A stretch of 26,462 nucleotides of DNA from CAYUYM01 sp964449305 (GTDB lineage Bacteria; Bacteroidota; Ignavibacteria; SZUA-365; CAYQST01), in NCBI GenBank assembly GCA_964449305.1, contig CAYUYM010000023.1, forward strand, positions 1 through 26,462. Direction: 5' to 3'. A program made the position numbers and the translations under genes. The notes beneath the pieces were generated by a model, which was not told the origin of the DNA, ran no database searches, and worked only from the letters and a program-made list of their open reading frames with translations. Every line of letters starts with the position of its first letter. Within the stretch, counting starts at the first letter, position 1. Positions 14,465 to 23,083 of this stretch are shown piece after piece.

Positions 14465-17454
14465 GCTGCTTCTCCCATGCGATTGGAGGAGTCCCCGGGT
14501 GTCAGATGCTCCATGCCCAGCACAACGCCGGCAGCCTGGTTGTCTGCATCCATGATCATGCTGCTGGTGATGCGCACGGGCAGCGCCCTGCCGCGCCCGC
14601 GCTTCATGAGCACCACGCGGTGGCTCTCCGGTTGCGGATCATTGACCGCGGCGAGAAGCGGATTCTCCGCCTCCGACAGCGGTCGGCGATCCGGCGTCTG
14701 GAACTGCACGGGGAGTGCCGCGATGGGCGTCCCGACGACGGCCTTCTCCTTGAGCTTCAGCAGGTTCAGCCCGCGGGCGTTGATGTAGGTGATATCCGCA
14801 TGCGCGTCGATCATCAGCATGCCGATCGGGGAGGCGTCCAACACACGGCGCAGGAGATCCTGTTCACGCAGCACCTGCAGCTCCACCATCTTGCGGGTTG
14901 TGATGTCCACGCAGGTGATCACGATGCCTGTCGCCGCGTTCTCGATCGTCCTGTACGGCAGGATGTTGATCATGTACCACTCGCCGCTGTTGAGCTGCAC
15001 CTCGTTCTGCACGGGGCGCAGCGTCTTCACCACGGCGCGGACATCGTCCTGGAACCCGGCATAGCGCATGTTGTGCCCGATGTGATGGATCGGGCGGCCG
15101 ATGTCCATGTCCAGCAGATGCACCACCTTCACGGCTGCCGGAGTGTATTTTCTGATGTTGAGCTGGGCATCAAGAAAGATGGTCCCGATGTTCGTGTTCA
15201 TCAGAAGGTTGTTGATGTCGTCGTTCAGCTCGGTGAGCTCTTCGATCTTTTTCTGGAACTCCGAGTTCACCGTGAACAGCTCCTCGTTCACCGACTGCAA
15301 CTCCTCGTTCGTGGACTGCAGCTCCTCGTTGCTGGCGATGAGCTCCTCGTTGGTGGATTGAAGTTCCTCGTTGGTCGACTCCAGTTCCTCGATCGTGGCC
15401 TGGAGATTCTCGCGTGACTGCTGCAGGTCGAATTCGAGGTCCGAAATCCGCTGTGCGCTCAGATCGGTGAGTTCCTCCTCACTGGTCTTGCCCGGACGTG
15501 ATTTGACACGGGCCTTTTCAATGAAGGCGACGATCAGAAAGGCACGGCCCAGCCGCGTTTCATACAGATAGCGGACCTGGAGTTCCACCATCCGCGTCGT
15601 CCGACGCCCGGGGACGCGGATGTCGGAGTACGTGCCGACGCCGTGGGACTTGAGGACCTTGCGGCACATCATGCCCAGCGGGATGGAGAGCTCCGGCAGC
15701 ACCATCTTCATGAGGTTGTAGTTCGGCTTGCCGGTGGGGATGCGGATGAAGGCGGAGACGTCCTGTGACACATGCACCACATCGAGGTTCTCATCCACCA
15801 CCACTGCCGGCGGGGTGTAGGCGCTGATGAGGGAGCTCAGGATGAAGGATGTCGTTTCATCACCCCGGAAAGGCGCGGCCAGTGGCACCGGCGCACCGTC
15901 CGGTTTGGGATCCTCGCGGCGGTCGGGGGCGATGAAGGCGTTGAGCGTGGGCGGTCGTACCATCGGTGTTGTGCGGTAGAGCTTCCACTTCGTGTCGATG
16001 CTGGTGAAATAATCGGCGAGCTCGCCGGTCGTCTCGCTTCCACCGAGGAAGAGGTGCCCCGATGGTGACAGGGCGAAGTGGAACATCGCGAGCACCTTCT
16101 TCTGAAGCACGGGGAGGAAATAGATGAGGAGGTTGCGACAGGCGATGAAATCGATCTTCGAGAAGGGTGGGTCCTTGATCACATTGTGCGGTGCAAAGAC
16201 CACGAGCCGGCGCACCGATTCGTTGATCTGGTACTTGTCCTCCTTGACCGAGAAAAATCGTCGCAGGCGTTCCGGCGTGACGTCGGTCACGAGGCTCGCA
16301 GGGTAGATGCCGGCGCTGGCGTAATCGATCGCCTCGCGGTCGATGTCGGTGGCGAAGATCTTGATGTCGAGCGTGATCTTGTGCTGTTCCATGTATTCGA
16401 GGAACAGGATGGCAAGCGAGTACGCCTCCTCTCCCGTGGAACAGCCCACAGACCAGATACGGATGGGTTGGTCCTTCGTGCGCTTGTCCAGAAGCTGTGG
16501 GAGGATCCTGTCGGCGATGGTGGTGAAGGCCTCCGGATCACGGAAGAAGCGGGTGACACCGATCAGCAGCTCGCGGCTCAGAAGAATCGCCTCGTGCGGG
16601 GATCTTGCCAGGTAGTCCACATAGGCGTCGATGTTGTCGATCTGGTTGACGCTGATGCGGCGTTCGATGCGCCGGATGATGGTGGACGGTTTGTAGTAGG
16701 TGAAATCCGTTCCGCTGTGGTGGCGGATGATGCCGAGTATCTTCGTGAAGGCATCCTCATTCTGCAGGATCACCTGGTCGGTCCGTTCCGCCGTGGAATG
16801 GAACGGGTGCGCAATGAAGCGCAGCAGGCGTGCAGGCATCAGGGCCGGGGAGAGGATGAAATCCACGAGACCGGTGGCGATGGCACTGCGTGGCATGCCA
16901 TCGAATTTCGCGGTGTCCTCGTCCTGCACCAGGGCGAGGCCTCCCGCCCCCTTGATGGCGCGTATGCCCAACGTGCCGTCGCTGCCCGTCCCGGAGAGAA
17001 TGATTCCGACAGCGCGATCCCCCATGTCCTCCGCCAGGGAGCGAAGGAAGATGTCGATGGGAAGATTCAGCCCGTGACCGTGCAACTGGTCGGTGAGGTA
17101 GAGCTTGCCGTGGAAGATCATCATGTTCTTCTTCGGCGGGATGAGGTAGACGTGGTTTGGCAGCGCCTGCACACCGTCCTCCGCACGCATCACCGTCATC
17201 GCGGTGTGCTTCGACAGGAGTTCCACCATGAGGCTCTTGTAATCGGGCGACAGATGCTGCACCACCATGAAGGTGAAGCCCGTGTCGGCAGGCATGTTCT
17301 TGAACAGCAATTCAAGCGCCTCGAGCCCGCCGGCCGAGGCACCGATGCCCACATAGAGGGAGGGAGCATTGCTGATGTCGTCCTTCTGAGGATTGGGTGG
17401 GGCCAGCTCGTCTGTCGGCAGGACTGGGGGAGCGGTGCGTTTGCGTGTGGCCAT
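14455..17454 (-). CDS. CheB-CheR-coiled coil-PAS fusion protein
   Basis: This 999-residue fusion joins a protein-glutamate methylesterase and an S-adenosylmethionine-dependent methyltransferase. The CheB part (about 32-215) has its triad: Ser40 (GIGASAGG), His67 (VVQHLSP) and Asp159 (SGTGSDG). It lacks the receiver domain that normally gates CheB. The CheR part (about 230-495) has SVGCSTGEEAYS (335-346), Asp370 and NLLIYF. A PAS-like domain (about 540-650), a coiled coil (664-750) with five exact heptads, and two further PAS domains follow. Such fusions often sit beside PAS kinases without chemoreceptors and are thought to serve non-chemotactic signalling; their targets are mostly unknown. 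The ATG at 17454 precedes MATRKRT and has no clear ribosome-binding site; residues encoded upstream of it do not look real. It forms an operon with the kinase. Confidence 0.93.
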   Translation of the reverse strand: MATRKRTAPPVLPTDELAPPNPQKDDISNAPSLYVGIGASAGGLEALELLFKNMPADTGFTFMVVQHLSPDYKSLMVELLSKHTAMTVMRAEDGVQALPNHVYLIPPKKNMMIFHGKLYLTDQLHGHGLNLPIDIFLRSLAEDMGDRAVGIILSGTGSDGTLGIRAIKGAGGLALVQDEDTAKFDGMPRSAIATGLVDFILSPALMPARLLRFIAHPFHSTAERTDQVILQNEDAFTKILGIIRHHSGTDFTYYKPSTIIRRIERRISVNQIDNIDAYVDYLARSPHEAILLSRELLIGVTRFFRDPEAFTTIADRILPQLLDKRTKDQPIRIWSVGCSTGEEAYSLAILFLEYMEQHKITLDIKIFATDIDREAIDYASAGIYPASLVTDVTPERLRRFFSVKEDKYQINESVRRLVVFAPHNVIKDPPFSKIDFIACRNLLIYFLPVLQKKVLAMFHFALSPSGHLFLGGSETTGELADYFTSIDTKWKLYRTTPMVRPPTLNAFIAPDRREDPKPDGAPVPLAAPFRGDETTSFILSSLISAYTPPAVVVDENLDVVHVSQDVSAFIRIPTGKPNYNLMKMVLPELSIPLGMMCRKVLKSHGVGTYSDIRVPGRRTTRMVELQVRYLYETRLGRAFLIVAFIEKARVKSRPGKTSEEELTDLSAQRISDLEFDLQQSRENLQATIEELESTNEELQSTNEELIASNEELQSTNEELQSVNEELFTVNSEFQKKIEELTELNDDINNLLMNTNIGTIFLDAQLNIRKYTPAAVKVVHLLDMDIGRPIHHIGHNMRYAGFQDDVRAVVKTLRPVQNEVQLNSGEWYMINILPYRTIENAATGIVITCVDITTRKMVELQVLREQDLLRRVLDASPIGMLMIDAHADITYINARGLNLLKLKEKAVVGTPIAALPVQFQTPDRRPLSEAENPLLAAVNDPQPESHRVVLMKRGRGRALPVRITSSMIMDADNQAAGVVLGMEHLTPGDSSNRMGEAAWP
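15277..15381 (-). repeat. 21-bp coding tandem repeat (five heptads of the coiled coil)
   Basis: Five diverged 21-bp units encode ESTNEEL, QSTNEEL, IASNEEL, QSTNEEL and QSVNEEL, residues 692-726 of the CheB-CheR fusion. The protein pattern is more exact than the DNA, so selection acts on the coiled coil. Heptad number could set the distance or phase between the enzymatic and PAS parts. Confidence 0.8.
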
Positions 17455-17537
17455 GGCTGCAAGTGGTCGTAGGGGTTGATTATTCCGACATCGTTCCCGA
17501 TGGCGTGGAAATGCTTCCGTTTCGAAGAGGGAGGCAA

Positions 17538-17569
17538 CACAATGTAGGAAACAGCCCCATTTCAGGCAA
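17538..17569 (-). promoter_or_regulatory. candidate promoter of the CheB-CheR/kinase operon (TTG-N20-TACATTGTG)
   Basis: On the minus strand TTG (17569-17567) is followed by 20 bases and TACATTGTG (17546-17538). The spacing equals that of the SDR and T9SS-protein candidates. The leader would be about 75 bases. Confidence 0.45.
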
Positions 17570-17586
17570 TCCCGGAGCGGGCGATG

Positions 17587-17604
17587 TTCCCTCACACAAG
17601 GGAA
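17587..17604. promoter_or_regulatory. inverted repeat in the divergent signalling-gene gap
   Basis: TTCCCT (17587-17592) and AGGGAA (17599-17604) flank CACACA. It lies about 18 bases upstream of the candidate CheB-CheR promoter and 35 bases before the ATPase start, where an operator could control both directions. Nothing else is recognisable in this 185-base gap. Confidence 0.3.
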
Positions 17605-17639
17605 ACTTTCGGCCGGACCTCTTTTCATGCGCGAAAGAA

Positions 17640-20240
17640 ATGTGTAGTTTGAAAAACACGCTGACCATCTTTCAGCACCATGATGAGCCGCACCTCTCCA
17701 CTCATTATCGACAGCACTTCATGATCGGACGACAGGAACAACTCGACGGCATCCTCTCCCATGTCACCCGTTTTTTCAACGGGAAATCGAAGGAAAATGT
17801 CTTGTTCGTCACCGGGGAGGCGGGGATTGGAAAGAGCACGCTGCTCACAGCCGCCCGCACGCGCATGCCGCAGGTGGTGGACGCCATCTCGGCCGTGTCG
17901 CCGGAGGCCGGGGCGTGGAAGGACAGGCCCCTCGTCTCCGCCAGCGCCGAGTGCTCCACGCCGCTCTTTGGCGCGGACATCGGCGAGAGTGAGGCGTTGA
18001 AACCGTGGGTCGACCTCATCGAACAGCTCATCGCGGGCGATGCCCACCAGAACGGGGTGGACTCGAAAAAGAAGAAGGGGCGCTTCGATCTGAGCAAGTT
18101 CTTCATCGACACCGCCCCGAGCTGGATCACGATGATCCCGATTCTCGGGCCGTCGGTGGGGGCGGCGGTGGAGATCCTCGGCTGCGGCTACGATCAGGTG
18201 TATCTCAACAAGAAGATCCAGAGTGAGCACAAGCCCGCAACCGTGGGCAATCAGGAGCAGATGTTCCAGCAGTACATCAACTTCCTCCGCAAGCTCACCG
18301 AGCGGATGCGGCTCGTCCTCGTGCTCGACGACTTCCATTGGGCCGACACCTCGTCCACGAACCTCCTTTTCGCCGCAGCGAGGCAGCTCGCTGAACAGCC
18401 GGTGCTTTTTGTCGTGGCCTTCCGCCTCGATGATGCGCACAGCTCGCGCGAGGGCGAGGGGCATCCCATCATCCACATCAGGAACGAACTCGGGCGGTAT
18501 TCGATGTTCCGCGAACTCACCGTCCCGAAGTTCACACGTGAGGAGCTCACCGAGCTGCTGCACACGCACAATCCGAACTACATCGGCAACCCGGAATTCG
18601 AGCGCTGGCTCATCGACGTCTCGGGTGGCAATGCGCTTTTCATCACCCAGTTCCTGCGTTCGCTCGAGGACGATGGCATCATCACGCGGGAGTCGGGCCT
18701 TGTCGACGCGCGCTACGAATCCGTGCGCGTCCCAAAGAGCGCCTACTCCGTGGTGCAGGAACGCATCCGCCGCCTCAACGACGATGCCCGCGAGGCGCTT
18801 CAATACGCCGCAGTGGAGGGCAGCACCTTCTCCTCCCACATTCTTGCGAGCCTCCTGGAGATGCCGACACTCAAGCTCCTCCGCCGTCTGCGCGACATCG
18901 GGGAGAAGAACAGCGATGTGGAATCCCTCGGCATGCAGCGCGTCTACGCCCGGCTCACCACCCAGTACCAGTTCACCCACCGCCTGCTGCAGAAGGCCCT
19001 CTACGACATGCTGGAGGAGGAGGAGACCATCATCCTCCATGAGCGCATCATCGAGCTGCTCGATGCCGAACTGGCCGTGGCGGAGCAGGAGGGTGTGGGC
19101 GTGGAGGGGATCGCCGTGCGCATCGCCTCCCATGCGGCAACCATCGGTCGCCACCACACGGCGGCCCAGACGCTCTACAAGGCCGCGCTTGCGTCGTGGC
19201 GGCATTTCGCCGAGAAGGAGACGCTCGCCCTCGTCCGAAGCATCATCGCCCATGAGGCCCAGCAGCGTGATCCCCATCGCAGCTCACCCGTCCGCGACCG
19301 GCCGGCCCCGGAGGACGTCCTTGCCCTCCTCTCCGATGCGGAGCTGCTGCGTGGAAAGGTGCACAAGCTGAAGGCCCGCTATTCCGAGGCGCTCGAGGCC
19401 TTCCAGCACGCACGCGAACATGCCGAGGAGGCGGGGTCGACACAGCGCCGCATCGAGGCCATGGTCCGCATCGCCTTCACGCTCGAGAACATGGGCCACT
19501 ATGCCGAGGCCGAGCAGATGTCCCGCCATGCTCTCCACGAGGCGGAGGCGAGCCACGATCTGAAGGCCCAGGGTGCGATGCTCAACAATATCGGCCTCAT
19601 CTGCCTCCGTGCAGGCAGGGTGGAGGAGGGGCTCGACTACGAGTATCGCAGCCTCGCCGTGCGCGAGCAGTGCGGCGATCTGCGCGGGCAGGCGGTCACA
19701 CTCGGCAGCATAGGACTGTTGACACACGCCTCCGGCAACCCCGGTGAAGCTCTTGCCTACCACGAGCGCAGCCTCCAGTTGCGCACCGAGGCGGGGGACC
19801 GCTATCAGCAGGCCTTCTCGCTCACCAACATCGGCAGGGTGCTTCAGGACATGGGGGATCTGGAGCAGGCGGAGATCCACCACAGGAAAAGTCTCGACAT
19901 CCGACGCGACATCGGCGACCGGGCCGGCGAGGGGGAGGCCCTTCACAACCTCGGGCAGCTCCTCGTTGCCATGGAACGATACGAGGAGGCCATGGAGCAC
20001 TTCGAATCGTCGCTGGCGCTGCGTTCCGAACCAGCCCACCCCCAGGCGATGGCGGTGACACTCTTTGCCATGGGCCGCCTCCATCAGATGATGAACGCCC
20101 GGGAGCGCGCCATCACCACGATGACGCATGCACTTCACCTCGCAGAGGAATGCGAGATGCCGACACTTGCGGAGGGCATCCGTTCCGCGCTCGCATCCAC
20201 CACGGAATCACCGTCCCACCAGCATCCCACGAGCATATGA
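17640..20240 (+). CDS. STAND/AAA_16-type ATPase with C-terminal TPR domain
   Basis: An 866-residue predicted signalling ATPase. FMIGRQEQLDGI (27-38) opens the NTPase domain, with Walker A GEAGIGKST (59-67), Walker B LVLVLDDFHWAD (225-236) and the downstream SGGNALFITQFL element (329-340) of the MalT/AfsR/cyclase-linked STAND group. Between Walker A and B lies an insertion (about 133-200) with a basic run KKKKGR and a hydrophobic Gly/Ala-rich stretch (WITMIPILGPSVGAAVEILG). About 570-850 are TPRs of the 40-residue type (NNIGLICLRAGRVEEGLDYEYRSLAVREQCGD), expected to sense a ligand or protein. No DNA-binding, cyclase, nuclease or TIR domain is present, so output must come from a partner. The likely partner is the next gene, joined by ATGA. 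The start at 17640 is chosen over 17721 for domain completeness; GAAAGA precedes it. Confidence 0.85.
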   Translation: MCSLKNTLTIFQHHDEPHLSTHYRQHFMIGRQEQLDGILSHVTRFFNGKSKENVLFVTGEAGIGKSTLLTAARTRMPQVVDAISAVSPEAGAWKDRPLVSASAECSTPLFGADIGESEALKPWVDLIEQLIAGDAHQNGVDSKKKKGRFDLSKFFIDTAPSWITMIPILGPSVGAAVEILGCGYDQVYLNKKIQSEHKPATVGNQEQMFQQYINFLRKLTERMRLVLVLDDFHWADTSSTNLLFAAARQLAEQPVLFVVAFRLDDAHSSREGEGHPIIHIRNELGRYSMFRELTVPKFTREELTELLHTHNPNYIGNPEFERWLIDVSGGNALFITQFLRSLEDDGIITRESGLVDARYESVRVPKSAYSVVQERIRRLNDDAREALQYAAVEGSTFSSHILASLLEMPTLKLLRRLRDIGEKNSDVESLGMQRVYARLTTQYQFTHRLLQKALYDMLEEEETIILHERIIELLDAELAVAEQEGVGVEGIAVRIASHAATIGRHHTAAQTLYKAALASWRHFAEKETLALVRSIIAHEAQQRDPHRSSPVRDRPAPEDVLALLSDAELLRGKVHKLKARYSEALEAFQHAREHAEEAGSTQRRIEAMVRIAFTLENMGHYAEAEQMSRHALHEAEASHDLKAQGAMLNNIGLICLRAGRVEEGLDYEYRSLAVREQCGDLRGQAVTLGSIGLLTHASGNPGEALAYHERSLQLRTEAGDRYQQAFSLTNIGRVLQDMGDLEQAEIHHRKSLDIRRDIGDRAGEGEALHNLGQLLVAMERYEEAMEHFESSLALRSEPAHPQAMAVTLFAMGRLHQMMNARERAITTMTHALHLAEECEMPTLAEGIRSALASTTESPSHQHPTSI

Positions 20241-21082
20241 AGATCCTTCCGGTCACAAGACCCCATCCGCTGAAAAACGACGGTGCGCTGGAGTTGCTGT
20301 TCATCGGAACGGGCACCGCCTTCGCGCGCCGGCTGTTTCAGACCAACTTCCTCATCGTCAAGGGGGATGCCCACATCATGGTCGATTTCGGGATGACCGG
20401 CGTGGAGGCCCTTGATGCGACCACCGGCCGCGCCCCGACCGACATCCGCGTGGTGCTCCCGACGCACAGCCATGCCGACCACATCGGCGGGCTCGAGTTT
20501 CTCGCGCTCATCAACCGCTACTACGGCGTGCCCGTTCTCGGCCATCCACGGCTGAAAATGCTCGTGACGGGGGAATATCAGGACATCCTGTGGGAGCGCT
20601 CGCTCAGCGGCGGCATGGCGTGGAACGAGAACTCCGAAAGTGACGGCCTCATGCAGCTCTCCGATTATTTCGACATCATCCATCCGGTGCCGGTACAGGT
20701 CGACGGGCATCTGGTCCACCTGATCGAGCACGAGGGGATACGCATCGAACTGTTCCGCACCAACCACATCCCCGACAGCGCCCCTGATGCCGCCGGAGCC
20801 TTCGTCTCCTACGGGCTGCTCATTGATGATCGCATCTTCTTCTCCGGCGACACGAAATTCGACCGCGCCCTCATCGACCGCTACTCCGACCGCGCCGAGT
20901 GGATGTTCCATGACGCCGGGCTTCTTCCGAACCCGGTGCATGCATCACTTCCCGAGCTCGACACGCTTCCCGACGCCGTCAGGCGGAAGATGTTCCTCGT
21001 TCATTATCCGGACAATGCTCCTGGAACTCTGCTCGATGGTTTTGCCGGATGGACGCAGCAGGGGGTGCGCCACCTGTTCTGA
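20237..21082 (+). CDS. metallo-beta-lactamase-fold hydrolase (RNase Z/cyclic-phosphodiesterase-like)
   Basis: A 281-residue MBL-fold hydrolase. It opens with LELLFIGTGTAF and QTNFLIVKGDAHIMVDFG, the start seen in RNase Z and related phosphodiesterases. The metal ligands are THSHADH (His77, His79, Asp81, His82), His177 (TNHIPD), Asp205 (SGDTKF) and His256 (VHYPDN), so a dizinc site looks complete. A block after 225 (FHDAGLL, then VHASLPELDTLP) is a subgroup feature I cannot tie to a known substrate. The RNase Z flexible arm is not evident, so tRNA processing is not the best guess; a nucleotide or other phosphodiester is more likely. There is no signal peptide. Its ATG shares bases with the ATPase stop (ATGA), so translation is coupled. 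No convincing terminator is seen in the 45 bases before typA. Confidence 0.87.
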   Translation: MKILPVTRPHPLKNDGALELLFIGTGTAFARRLFQTNFLIVKGDAHIMVDFGMTGVEALDATTGRAPTDIRVVLPTHSHADHIGGLEFLALINRYYGVPVLGHPRLKMLVTGEYQDILWERSLSGGMAWNENSESDGLMQLSDYFDIIHPVPVQVDGHLVHLIEHEGIRIELFRTNHIPDSAPDAAGAFVSYGLLIDDRIFFSGDTKFDRALIDRYSDRAEWMFHDAGLLPNPVHASLPELDTLPDAVRRKMFLVHYPDNAPGTLLDGFAGWTQQGVRHLF

Positions 21083-21127
21083 CACCACCCCGTTTCCCCA
21101 TCGTTCTCCACTGGGCAATGGATCGGG

Positions 21128-22966
21128 CTAGTCCCCGCTGATCGCGTCGCCGCGCATGCGATGCCTGTCCATCGCCCCCAGCACCACCTTGCGCAGGCGG
21201 ATGGATTTCGGCGTCACCTCCACCAGCTCATCCTCCTTGATGAACTCGATGGCCTTCTCGAGTGTGAGCGGTGTGACCGGCGTGAGCGTCACACCCTCGT
21301 CCTTGTTCGATGATCGCATGTTTGTGAGCTTCTTCGGTTTCGTCGGGTTCACATCCAGGTCGTTGTCGCGATTGTGCTCGCCCACGATCATGCCTTCGTA
21401 GACGGGCTCGCCGGGTGTGACAAACAGGATGCCGCGCGGTTCGAGGTTCCAGAGCGCATAGCCTGTGGTCTCCCCCTGCCGGTCCGACACGAGCGAGCCG
21501 GTGAGGCGCGAAGGGAATTCGCCGCGGTGCTCCTCGTAGCCCTGGAGGTAGCTGTTCATGATGCCGGTGCCGCGTGTGTCGGTGAGGAACTCGTTGCGAT
21601 ACCCGATGAGTCCGCGTGACGGGATGGAGAACTCCACACGGACACGCCCGGAGCCATGGTTCACGAGGTTGATCATCCGTCCCTTGCGCTGTGAGAGCTT
21701 GTCGGTCACGATGCCAAGAAACAACTCGTCGCAGTCGACGAAGAGATGCTCCATCGGTTCCAGCTTCCTGTCGTTCTTCATGCGGAAGATGACCTGCGGC
21801 CGACCCACCGCAAACTCGTAGCCTTCACGCCGCATCTGTTCGATGAGGATGGCCATCTGGAACTCGCCGCGTCCCTTGACGATGAAGGTGTCCGCCGTCT
21901 CGCCCGGTTCGAGGCGCAGGCCCACGTTGCCGAGCATCTCGCGCGCAAGGCGTTCACGGAGCTTTGCAGATTGCACATACCGCCCCTCGCGTCCGGAGAA
22001 GGGGGAGGTGTTGATGCTGAAGCGCATCGAGATGGTCGGTTCATCCACGGTGATGCGTTTGAGCGGTTCGGGCTGCTCCCGCGTGCAGATGGTGTCGCCG
22101 ATGTGCACATCGTCCACGCCGGCAAGCACGATGATCTCGCCCGCCTGCGCCTGCTCCACATCCGCATGCCGGAGGCCGTCGTACACCTGGAGCTTGGTGA
22201 CACGGAGCGGCACCGCGATGTTTTCCTCGTTGACGCACACAAGCTGGTCGTTCTGATGCACCGATCCGTTGACAATGCGGCCGATTGCGAGCCGCCCCAC
22301 GTAGTCCGAGTAGTCGAGGTCGGAGACGAGCATCTGGAAGGGTTTCGTGGGATCGTACACCGGGCCGGGGATCTCACTCACGATGGTGTCGAACAGCGGC
22401 TGGAGGGAGCCGCCCGGTTCCTCGAGCGTGCGTGAGGCGATGCCCTGTTTGCCGATGGCATAGAGCACGGGGAAGGCGATCTGGTCGTCGTTCGCGTCGA
22501 GGTCGATGAAGAGATCATAGATTTCGTTGAGCACCTCGGCAGGCCGCGCATCCTTCCGGTCGATCTTGTTCAACACCACGATGATCTTCTTGTTTGTCTC
22601 GAGCGCCTTCTTCAGCACGAAGCGGGTCTGCGGCAGGGGCCCTTCGGATGCATCGACCAGCAGGATGGCGCCGTCCACCATCATCAACGCGCGCTCCACC
22701 TCTCCACCGAAGTCCGCGTGCCCGGGTGTGTCGAGAATGTTGATCTTCACATCCTGCCATGCAACGGAGCAGTTTTTTGCCGCGATGGTGATGCCGCGCT
22801 CACGCTCGAGATCCATGCTGTCCATGACGCGGTCGTCCACATCCTGGTTGTCACGGAACAGACCGGACTGGCGGAACATGTGGTCGACAAGCGTGGTCTT
22901 GCCGTGATCCACATGGGCGATGATGGCGATGTTGCGTATGGTGGTGTTCTGCCGGAGATGCTTCAT
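21128..22966 (-). CDS. typA: ribosome-binding GTPase TypA/BipA
   Basis: A 612-residue translational GTPase of exactly the usual BipA length. It resembles EF-G/LepA and acts on the ribosome in 50S assembly and stress or cold adaptation. Visible are G1 AHVDHGKTT (18-26), the switch motif RERGITI, G3 DTPGHADF and G4 NKID, then beta-barrel, EF-G-like domains and the BipA C-terminal domain (GRMINLVNHGSGRVRVEFSI; NTRGTGIMN-type block seen as DTRGTGIMN; NMRSSNKDE). The start at 22966 (MKHLRQNTTIRNIAII) matches the family; an upstream in-frame ATG at 23089 does not. No good ribosome-binding site is visible. It is downstream of a binding-protein gene on the same strand, with a 138-base gap containing repeats. 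Confidence 0.96.
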   Translation of the reverse strand: MKHLRQNTTIRNIAIIAHVDHGKTTLVDHMFRQSGLFRDNQDVDDRVMDSMDLERERGITIAAKNCSVAWQDVKINILDTPGHADFGGEVERALMMVDGAILLVDASEGPLPQTRFVLKKALETNKKIIVVLNKIDRKDARPAEVLNEIYDLFIDLDANDDQIAFPVLYAIGKQGIASRTLEEPGGSLQPLFDTIVSEIPGPVYDPTKPFQMLVSDLDYSDYVGRLAIGRIVNGSVHQNDQLVCVNEENIAVPLRVTKLQVYDGLRHADVEQAQAGEIIVLAGVDDVHIGDTICTREQPEPLKRITVDEPTISMRFSINTSPFSGREGRYVQSAKLRERLAREMLGNVGLRLEPGETADTFIVKGRGEFQMAILIEQMRREGYEFAVGRPQVIFRMKNDRKLEPMEHLFVDCDELFLGIVTDKLSQRKGRMINLVNHGSGRVRVEFSIPSRGLIGYRNEFLTDTRGTGIMNSYLQGYEEHRGEFPSRLTGSLVSDRQGETTGYALWNLEPRGILFVTPGEPVYEGMIVGEHNRDNDLDVNPTKPKKLTNMRSSNKDEGVTLTPVTPLTLEKAIEFIKEDELVEVTPKSIRLRKVVLGAMDRHRMRGDAISGD

Positions 22967-23003
22967 GGGACTCGATAATGAAATGTTGATGGAATCTGGA
23001 GAA

Positions 23004-23083
23004 AATGGTGCGGAGAGGGCTGCACTCGGGATGATGCGTGCATCGCCATCACGGGGAATGGTGCGGTGATGCGTGCATTGCCA
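23004..23083. repeat. composite direct repeats upstream of typA
   Basis: AATGGTGCGG occurs at 23004-23013 and 23057-23066. TGATGCGTGCATCGCCA (23032-23048) recurs as TGATGCGTGCATTGCCA (23067-23083), 16 of 17 identical and 35 bases apart. Each long unit contains the inverted repeat ATGC-GT-GCAT. They lie 38-117 bases upstream of the typA start, so a regulatory site is possible. Confidence 0.5.

Noticed and set aside
13046..14788. Long open frame (580 codons) antisense to the histidine kinase
   Set aside because: Composition is His/Arg/Gly-rich with no domain, and the opposite strand encodes a complete kinase.
15277..15381. Tandem repeats considered as a CRISPR or minisatellite
   Set aside because: Units are 21 bp, in frame, without spacers, and encode coiled-coil heptads.
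16078..17472. Open frames antisense to the CheB-CheR fusion, including a 464-codon one
   Set aside because: They mirror the real gene's codon pattern and have no family motif or ribosome-binding site.
17640..21082. Calling the ATPase-MBL pair a known AVAST defence system
   Set aside because: Type 1 AVAST also needs a protease gene and a different STAND architecture. No defence genes, integrase or phage remnants surround this pair.
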